Assembly (NCBI GenBank): GCA_007116865.1 | Contig: SKHR01000218.1 | Coordinates: forward strand, 1 to 6,877 | Reading direction: 5' to 3' | Source of the DNA: Marinospirillum sp. | GTDB lineage: Bacteria; Pseudomonadota; Gammaproteobacteria; Pseudomonadales; Halomonadaceae | Length of the DNA stretch: 6,877 nucleotides | Shown here: positions 1 to 4,634 of the stretch, one piece after another | Position numbering within the stretch: the stretch's first letter is position 1 | Layout of the letters: each line of letters opens with the position of its first letter | The notes under the pieces: model-generated | The model's database searches: none | Seen by the model: only the letters and a program-made list of their open reading frames with translations | Told to the model about the DNA's origin: nothing | Position numbers and translations under genes: made by a program

Positions 1-1
1 C

Positions 2-481
2 TGGGACTCGCTGATCAATCTGAAAAAACATCCGCTTTCTACCAATATTGTGATGGTGGTCACGGTGGTTGTGGTGGTGGCCACACATAATCTGGCTTAC
101 GGTGTATTTGTCGGTGTGTTGTTGGCCGCGCTCTTTTTTGCCAACAAGGTGGGCCACTATATGCGGGTGGAAAAGAGCCAGCGAGATGATGGCACACGCG
201 TTTACAAGGTCACTGGTCAGGTGTTCTTTACCTCATCCACCAAGTTCATGGAGTCCTTCGACTTTAAAGAGGTGGTTGATCGTGTGGTGATCGATCTGAC
301 CGAAGCGCATTTCTGGGATATTACCGCCGTTGAGTCTCTGGATCGGGTCATCATCAAGCTGCGCCGTGAAGGTGCAGAGGTCGAATTGCTGGGCTTGAAT
401 GAAGCCAGTTCAACCATTGTCGATCGTTTTGGGGTGCATGATGATCCCAAAGGGGTGGAAAAACTGATGGGCGGTCACTGA
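2..481 (+). CDS. SulP-family inorganic anion transporter, C-terminal fragment with STAS domain (5' truncated)
   Basis: The reading frame is open from base 2 and enters from outside the window; 159 residues and the stop are visible. Residues about 17-50 are very hydrophobic (a valine run, then a Gly/Ala/Leu/Phe stretch), fitting the last membrane helices of a SulP/SLC26 permease. After a short charged linker (KSQRDDGTR), residues about 66-155 match a STAS domain, with the SulP-type segments GQVFFTSSTKF, FDFKEVVDRVVIDL, AHFWDITAVESLD and GLNEASSTIVDRFG. SulP proteins are inner-membrane carriers of sulfate, bicarbonate, dicarboxylates or related anions, and the cytoplasmic STAS domain is thought to regulate transport. 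The substrate cannot be told from this fragment. A universal stress protein gene follows after 21 bp on the same strand, suggesting an operon. Family assignment is firm. The GTG at 50 and ATG at 53 are internal codons, not starts. Confidence 0.92.
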   Translation, partial: WDSLINLKKHPLSTNIVMVVTVVVVVATHNLAYGVFVGVLLAALFFANKVGHYMRVEKSQRDDGTRVYKVTGQVFFTSSTKFMESFDFKEVVDRVVIDLTEAHFWDITAVESLDRVIIKLRREGAEVELLGLNEASSTIVDRFGVHDDPKGVEKLMGGH

Positions 482-492
482 TCAAAGGGTTT

Positions 493-496
493 GGAG
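493..496 (+). promoter_or_regulatory. Ribosome binding site of the universal stress protein gene
   Basis: GGAG lies six bases before the ATG at 503. It settles the start: the in-frame TTG at 491 overlaps this site and has no Shine-Dalgarno sequence of its own, and starting at 503 gives the usual N-terminal strand MKNVVACIDNS. Confidence 0.75.
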
Positions 497-502
497 AACA
501 GA

Positions 503-1360
503 ATGAAAAATGTAGTCGCGTGTATTGATAACTCCAATGCCGCAGCGGCAGTCTGCGATGCCAGTGCCTGGGTGAGTCAGTCGGTCAGTCGGCCTTTGGT
601 GTTGCTGCATGTATTGGACAAAAAGCTTTACCCTGCCAAGCCAAACCTGAGTGGTAATCTGGGACTGGGTGCCAGAACCCATCTGCTGGAAGAACTGGCC
701 GACTTGGATGCCCAGCGTAGTAAGCTGGCTTTAGAGCAGGGGCGTTTGCAGCTGGAGGAAGCGGTTAAGCGGGTGCAAGGGCTGGGTGTTGAAAATCCTG
801 AAACCTTACAGCGGCATGGAGACTTTGCCGAAACCCTCATAGATCTGCAAAGCGATATCCGCTTGTTGGTCATGGGGCGCCAGGGTGAAGAGCATCAAAG
901 TGATGTGAAGGCGATCGGTAGCAATCTGGAACGTGTGATTCGCACCCTGAGCTGTCGGATTTTGATCACGCCGCCAAATTTTAAAAAGCCAGAGCGAGTG
1001 CTGTTGGCCTATGATGGCAGCGCCAATGCCAAGCAGGTATTGTTTGTGATTGCCCGCAGCCCGTTATGCAGGGGGATTCCTATCCATGTGCTGACCGTGG
1101 GTGAGGATAATGAAAAGAATCATCAGCGTTTGAAGGAAGCCCGTGCAGAGTTGCTTGAAAACGGACACACAGAGGTAGAGACCAAGCTGGTGGCCGGTGA
1201 TATCGAAAAAAGCCTGCTGGACTATGTGAGCCACCAGCAAATTGATCTGATTGTGATGGGGGCCTATGGTCACTCACGGATCCGGGAGTTTCTTGTCGGT
1301 AGTACAACGACCAACCTGCTGCGCTCAAGCCCGGTACCGATTCTGTTAATGCGTCAATGA
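503..1360 (+). CDS. Universal stress protein, tandem UspA domains (UspE-like architecture)
   Basis: This 285-residue cytoplasmic protein is made of two UspA folds. Domain 1 spans about residues 1-157 and domain 2 about 163-285. Domain 2 opens with RVLLAYDGS (D171) and carries a textbook nucleotide-binding motif, G-2x-G-9x-G-S, at residues 253-267 (GAYGHSRIREFLVGS), so it probably binds ATP. Domain 1 has the related MGRQG...GSNLERV segment (125-140), but its spacing is G-2x-G-10x-GS and its opening is CIDNS, so nucleotide binding there is less certain. Two-domain proteins of this length are common in gammaproteobacteria (E. coli UspE is the best-known case), and they act in stress survival rather than as known enzymes. 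The gene follows the SulP transporter by 21 bp, which suggests cotranscription and perhaps a role tuned to that transporter. It converges on the next gene with 10 bp between stop codons. Confidence 0.93.
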   Translation: MKNVVACIDNSNAAAAVCDASAWVSQSVSRPLVLLHVLDKKLYPAKPNLSGNLGLGARTHLLEELADLDAQRSKLALEQGRLQLEEAVKRVQGLGVENPETLQRHGDFAETLIDLQSDIRLLVMGRQGEEHQSDVKAIGSNLERVIRTLSCRILITPPNFKKPERVLLAYDGSANAKQVLFVIARSPLCRGIPIHVLTVGEDNEKNHQRLKEARAELLENGHTEVETKLVAGDIEKSLLDYVSHQQIDLIVMGAYGHSRIREFLVGSTTTNLLRSSPVPILLMRQ

Positions 1361-1370
1361 TCAATACGGC

Positions 1371-3095
1371 TCAGGCGCTGCCCAGCAGATTGATGAGCTC
1401 ATCAATTGAGACTGGGTAGCCAATGTAAAATCCCTGACCGATATCACATCCGGCTTTCTGCAATAACTCGCGTTGAAGCCGGGTCTCTATGCCCTCCGCG
1501 ACGACTTTAAGCCCCAGTCCTTTGCCCAGGCCAATGGTCGCTGTGATGATGCTCATATTGCTTTGCTCATCAATCAGATCCGCGATGAACGCCTGATCGA
1601 TTTTTAACGTGTTGACGGGGAAGTCACGCAGATAGGCCAGTGATGAGTAGCCAGTTCCGAAATCATCAATCGCAAGTCGAACACCAATTTCGCGCAGCCT
1701 CTGCATGGTTTCAATGGCCTCATCGACCTGTTGAACGACCATGCTTTCAGTAATTTCCAACTCAACGCAGTCTGCATCTAAACGAGTTTCTATGAGAGCC
1801 GTTTCCACCTGTTCAACCAGGCCCGGGCGTTGAAACTGGCGAGCTGACAGGTTGATCGCCACTTGTAGTTTTTGGCCGGTGAGTTGCTGAAGTCGGGCGG
1901 TGTCTGCCATGGCCTGATGCAAAATCCAGCGCCCCAGTGGATTGATCAGTCCGGTGTCTTCTGCCAGGGGGATGAACTCTGCCGGGGCAATATAACCTTC
2001 GGGTGTGGGCCAGCGAATCAGCGCCTCAATGCCAATGATTTTGCCGCTTTGAAGGCATTGTTTAGGCTGGTAGTGCAGGGTGAAGCCTTGATCTGCCAGG
2101 GTGTTTCTTAGACTGGCTTCCAGGCGAACCCGTTTGGCGCTGCTGATGTTTTGATCATCATTGTAGAAGCGATAGGTATTGCCGCCTTGAGATTTGCAGT
2201 GTCCAAGTGCCAGTTCAGCACATTGCAGTAACCCGTCTTCATCGGTGGCATTGTCAGGATAAACTGCGATCCCCATGCTGGCGGAAATATAGACCGCCTC
2301 GCCTTTGATGAGGAAAGGCGCTTCCAGCGACTTTTGTAGTCTTTGTGCAACGACAGAAGCATCATCTGGCTGACGCAACTCGCTGAGAATAAAAGAAAAG
2401 TCATCTCCGCCCATGCGTGAAATCAGATCGGAGTCCCGTTCCTGACGTTTTTCCTGACGGGCGAGCAGGTCAGTGCGGCGGATTGCTGACTGCAGACGCT
2501 GGGAAATTTCAACCAGCAAATGATCCCCGGCAGCAAAACCAAAGGCATCATTGATCAGTTTAAAGCGATCCAGGTTGAGCAGCACCAGGCCGGTACGTGT
2601 GTTATGGCGGTTGGCAATGCTGAATTCGTGGCCCAAGCGGTTACGAAACAGTATTCGGTTGGGCAGATCCGTCAGTGGGTCGTAGTGGGTTAGGCGCTCT
2701 AACTCAGCCTCGCTGCGGTGCTGCTCAGACAGGTCGCTGAACAAACCAAAATAGTGCAGCAATTGGCCCTGCTCATCACATACAGCCTGCAGGCTGAGGT
2801 GTTTGAGGTAGGCAGTGCCATCGGCACGGTGATCCCATAGCTCTCCTTCCCAGATTCCCTTGCGCTCAAGCTCCTCCCAGATATGTCGGTAAAATTCAGG
2901 CTCTTCACGCTCGACCTGATTGATCCGTGGTGGGTTGCCAAGTGCTTGCGTGATCGGGATGCCGGTCAGTTGCTCGTAGGCCGGATTGACGTAAAGCACC
3001 TGTTTATTTTCATCGGTGATGACCAGCGCATGGCGGATTTTTTCAACAATGGGACTCAGTAAGCGGCTTTGTATTTTATCAAGTTCCCTTTTCAT
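1371..3095 (-). CDS. PAS-GGDEF-EAL protein, probable c-di-GMP phosphodiesterase with degenerate cyclase domain
   Basis: This 574-residue soluble protein has a PAS domain (about 15-125), a GGDEF domain (133-312) and an EAL domain (330-570); no signal peptide or membrane segment is seen. The EAL half keeps every expected catalytic feature: EALIRW (357-362), N415, ELEITES (445-451), DDFGTGYSS (477-485), K498, AEGIE (533-537) and Q554. It should therefore hydrolyse c-di-GMP to pGpG. The GGDEF half is altered: GGDDF (229-233), NLD instead of DLD (N174), FGF instead of FGH, AELALGHCK in place of ADxAMYxAK, and GGN instead of GRN. The guanine-contacting N182 and D191 remain, so it may bind GTP and act as a regulatory module, as known for other composite enzymes. 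I start it at the ATG at 3095, directly behind AGGAGAGGAG; the longer open frame would run into the upstream acyltransferase gene. It lies 67 bp downstream of that gene on the same strand, possibly in one operon. Confidence 0.93.
   Translation of the reverse strand: MKRELDKIQSRLLSPIVEKIRHALVITDENKQVLYVNPAYEQLTGIPITQALGNPPRINQVEREEPEFYRHIWEELERKGIWEGELWDHRADGTAYLKHLSLQAVCDEQGQLLHYFGLFSDLSEQHRSEAELERLTHYDPLTDLPNRILFRNRLGHEFSIANRHNTRTGLVLLNLDRFKLINDAFGFAAGDHLLVEISQRLQSAIRRTDLLARQEKRQERDSDLISRMGGDDFSFILSELRQPDDASVVAQRLQKSLEAPFLIKGEAVYISASMGIAVYPDNATDEDGLLQCAELALGHCKSQGGNTYRFYNDDQNISSAKRVRLEASLRNTLADQGFTLHYQPKQCLQSGKIIGIEALIRWPTPEGYIAPAEFIPLAEDTGLINPLGRWILHQAMADTARLQQLTGQKLQVAINLSARQFQRPGLVEQVETALIETRLDADCVELEITESMVVQQVDEAIETMQRLREIGVRLAIDDFGTGYSSLAYLRDFPVNTLKIDQAFIADLIDEQSNMSIITATIGLGKGLGLKVVAEGIETRLQRELLQKAGCDIGQGFYIGYPVSIDELINLLGSA
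1389..1406. repeat. Perfect 18-bp palindrome at the 3' end of the GGDEF-EAL gene
   Basis: ATTGATGAGCTCATCAAT is its own reverse complement over all 18 bases. It lies inside the coding sequence (the I-D-E-L-I-N residues near the C-terminus), about 30 bp from the end of the convergent stress-protein gene. No T-run follows on either side, so it is not a standard intrinsic terminator. Confidence 0.6.
2439..2459 (-). repeat. Short in-frame direct repeat in the GGDEF domain (RQEKRQE)
   Basis: On the coding strand CGTCAGGAA occurs twice, 12 bp apart, giving RQE-K-RQE just before the GGDDF motif. It lies inside a loop about 13 residues longer than in a minimal GGDEF domain, flanked by two similar segments, RTDLLAR and DSDLISR. 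Confidence 0.6.
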
Positions 3096-3100
3096 TGTGA

Positions 3101-3110
3101 CTCCTCTCCT
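3101..3110 (-). promoter_or_regulatory. Strong purine-rich ribosome binding site of the PAS-GGDEF-EAL gene
   Basis: On the minus strand AGGAGAGGAG ends five bases before the ATG at 3095. It offers two overlapping GGAG cores and decides the start over the 62-residue upstream extension, which has proline- and arginine-rich, non-domain-like sequence and overlaps the neighbouring gene. Confidence 0.8.
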
Positions 3111-3162
3111 TGATCTAGGCGGCTTTAACGTGCCTTTAAAATACAATAAAAACAGCGTCAGG

Positions 3163-4062
3163 TCATGTGGATTCAAGGCCCTGCTGGCGCAAACGTGCGA
3201 TTTTCTCATCCTTGTGCTGCCACAGCTGGTTGATCCAGGTTTGAAAGGCGGCACGAAAGGCGGGGTCTTGTTGATAATCACCCTGGGTCATGGCCTGGGG
3301 AATGGGAAGTTTTTCCAGGTCAATGATGACCCAGGCAATACGGCCACTTAAAAAATCCCAAAAACTGGGCGCAGAGTCACCAGGATAAACCAGGGTGACA
3401 TCCAAAAGCTGGCTCAGCTGATCACCCATGGCGCTCAGAGTGAAGGCCACGCCGCCGGACTTGGGTTTGAGCAGGTGGCGGTAGGGTGAGGCCTGTTGCG
3501 CCTGTTTGGCCGGCGTGAAACGGGTGCCTTCAAGATAGTTCACCAGGGTTACTGCTCGTCCTCTCAGTCGATCACAGGCTTTTTTGGTAATTTCCAGGTC
3601 TTTGCCACGCAGATCTGGATTTTGTTCTAGCTGCTGCTTGGTGTAACGGCGCATGAATGGATATTCGAGTGCCCACCAGGCCAGGCCGAGAAAGGGAACC
3701 CAGATCAGCTCCTTTTTAAGAAAGAAGGTGAAAAAAGGCGCTTTGCCATGAATGGCTGCCATGAGTGCGGGAATATCAACCCAGGTTTGGTGGTTACTGA
3801 TCACTAGTAATGATTCATTTTTGCGCAGCGACTGGTCTCCGCGCACCTCCCAGCGAGTGGGCGTCAGGCTGCGGAAAATGATGCCGTTGATGCTGGCCCA
3901 GGTGCTGGCAATCCAGCGAACCGCTTCAAAACAGGCGGTTCGAACCGGCGTTAACGGGACAAGGAGCTTGATCAGTGCCAGCAACAGCATGGGGATCATG
4001 CCGATGATGGTATTTAATAGCAGTAATACGGAAGTGCAGATGCCAATGATCCAGTGTTTCAT
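3163..4062 (-). CDS. yihG: YihG-type 1-acyl-glycerophosphate/lysophospholipid acyltransferase (PlsC superfamily)
   Basis: This 299-residue protein starts with a hydrophobic N-terminus (about residues 5-37, one or two membrane helices) and then carries the acyltransferase fold. The catalytic HX4D motif is NHQTWVD (H91, D96). The substrate-binding block is EGTRF (178-182), where many PlsC proteins have PEGTR. It shares distinctive stretches with E. coli YihG as I recall that sequence: LxWVPFLGLAxWAL, PFMxRY, LRGKDLE and the DVTLVYP region. Members move acyl chains onto lysophospholipids at the inner face of the cytoplasmic membrane; the preferred acyl donor and lipid are not readable here. I chose the ATG at 4062, preceded by GGGGA (4067-4071). 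A GTG at 4080 would add six residues but has no ribosome binding site. It is the first minus-strand gene after the divergent region and may share a transcript with the phosphodiesterase gene 67 bp downstream. The symbol denotes family likeness, not proven orthology. Confidence 0.9.
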   Translation of the reverse strand: MKHWIIGICTSVLLLLNTIIGMIPMLLLALIKLLVPLTPVRTACFEAVRWIASTWASINGIIFRSLTPTRWEVRGDQSLRKNESLLVISNHQTWVDIPALMAAIHGKAPFFTFFLKKELIWVPFLGLAWWALEYPFMRRYTKQQLEQNPDLRGKDLEITKKACDRLRGRAVTLVNYLEGTRFTPAKQAQQASPYRHLLKPKSGGVAFTLSAMGDQLSQLLDVTLVYPGDSAPSFWDFLSGRIAWVIIDLEKLPIPQAMTQGDYQQDPAFRAAFQTWINQLWQHKDEKIARLRQQGLEST

Positions 4063-4257
4063 TTGATCCCCATTAGACACTTAACGGCCAGATAATTAAC
4101 AAAATATGAAAAACCCAGCAAGCATAATGCTTTTTATGTTAAGTTAACCAGCCGGAGGCCTGCTAAGCTTTGATAAGTGCTGGAATTCGTCCCACATTTT
4201 TTCATGCTTTGACCTGGCTTCCAATGGGTTGAGATCAAAACAGATCGGGATCGTCTG
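4063..4257. promoter_or_regulatory. Divergent intergenic region, presumed promoters for yihG-like and SUI1 genes
   Basis: These 195 bp separate divergently transcribed genes, so outward promoters are expected. The left half (4081-4150) is AT-rich with TTAAC boxes and a palindrome. For the plus strand the best -35-like hexamers are TTGATA (4170-4175) and TTGACC (4209-4214), but neither has a good -10 at 16-18 bp, so I do not fix a promoter. For the minus strand I found no convincing hexamer pair. No RNA gene or additional small ORF with a ribosome binding site is evident. Confidence 0.5.
4120..4132. promoter_or_regulatory. Perfect 13-bp inverted repeat, candidate operator
   Basis: AAGCAT-A-ATGCTT has two perfect 6-bp arms around one base, about 58 bp upstream of the acyltransferase ATG and 125 bp upstream of the SUI1 ATG. 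Position and symmetry suit a dimeric repressor or activator site. The weak AT-rich stem and its place between divergent genes argue against a terminator, although T residues follow on the plus strand. No regulator family is recognised. Confidence 0.35.
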
Positions 4258-4632
4258 ATGTCCACTTTACAACAACAATTGTCGCGACTGGTTTATTCAA
4301 CCGATCAAGGTGAAGTGTGTCCTCAGTGTCGTCAGTCTAAAGCGGCATGTTGCTGTGAAGCCCAGGCTGAGGCCGCCTATTTGGCCAGCCTTGATGGCAA
4401 GGTTCGAGTGCGCAGAGAAGTGGCCGGGCGCAAAGGCAAAGCCGTGACTACCATCAGTGGATTGCCAGTCAGTTCTGCCGAGTTAAAAGCACTGTCTCTG
4501 GCACTGAAAAAAGCCTGTGGTTCGGGTGGCGCCGTCAAAGATCGGGTGATCGAAATCCAGGGTGACCACCGGGATCGGGTGATTCAGGCCCTGCTCAAGC
4601 TGGGTTATAACGCTGTGCAGGCAGGTGGGTGA
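4258..4632 (+). CDS. yciH: YciH/SUI1-family (eIF1-like) translation factor with N-terminal Cys cluster
   Basis: This 124-residue protein consists of an N-terminal segment with LVYSTDQGEV followed by C21xxC24 and C31-C32-C33, then the SUI1 domain (about 48-124). Hallmarks of YciH are GRKGKAVTTISGL (58-69), LKKACGSGGAVKD (83-95) and VIEIQGDHRD (97-106), ending in the usual GG. Bacterial YciH resembles eukaryotic eIF1 and is believed to act on the ribosome during initiation, possibly in start-site fidelity or under stress; its physiological role is unsettled. The cysteines look like a small zinc-binding knuckle. E. coli YciH (108 residues) lacks it, but I recall similar CPxC...CxC segments in pseudomonad relatives. 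The ATG at 4258 has GGGA (4247-4250) seven bases upstream. The stop codon overlaps the start of the next gene, so the two are probably cotranscribed and translationally coupled. Confidence 0.92.
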   Translation: MSTLQQQLSRLVYSTDQGEVCPQCRQSKAACCCEAQAEAAYLASLDGKVRVRREVAGRKGKAVTTISGLPVSSAELKALSLALKKACGSGGAVKDRVIEIQGDHRDRVIQALLKLGYNAVQAGG

Positions 4633-4634
4633 TG
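4623..4634 (+). promoter_or_regulatory. Ribosome binding site and TGATG stop/start overlap between SUI1 and GGDEF-EAL genes
   Basis: AGG at 4623-4625, within AGGTGGG, lies six bases before the ATG at 4632. The final A of the SUI1 stop TGA (4630-4632) is the first base of that ATG. Such one-base overlaps usually allow terminating ribosomes to restart on the next gene. Confidence 0.75.

Noticed and set aside
491..502. TTG start for the universal stress protein
   Set aside because: The TTG overlaps the GGAG site that serves the ATG at 503, and the four extra residues do not belong to the usual UspA N-terminus.
3111..3145. FliA (sigma-28)-like promoter, TAAAG...GCC, before the phosphodiesterase gene
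   Set aside because: The match to GCCGATAA is poor, the spacing is 10 instead of 11, and the implied transcript would start inside the ribosome binding site.
3096..3281. N-terminal extension of 62 residues on the PAS-GGDEF-EAL protein
   Set aside because: It overlaps the acyltransferase gene, has non-domain-like sequence and lacks a good ribosome binding site, while the ATG at 3095 follows AGGAGAGGAG.
4120..4137. Intrinsic terminator (AAGCATAATGCTT followed by T residues)
   Set aside because: The stem is short and AT-rich with almost no loop, and no gene ends upstream of it on the plus strand; an operator is more plausible.
4209..4237. Sigma-70 promoter with TTGACC as -35
   Set aside because: The hexamers 16-18 bp downstream match TATAAT poorly, so the promoter cannot be supported by sequence alone.
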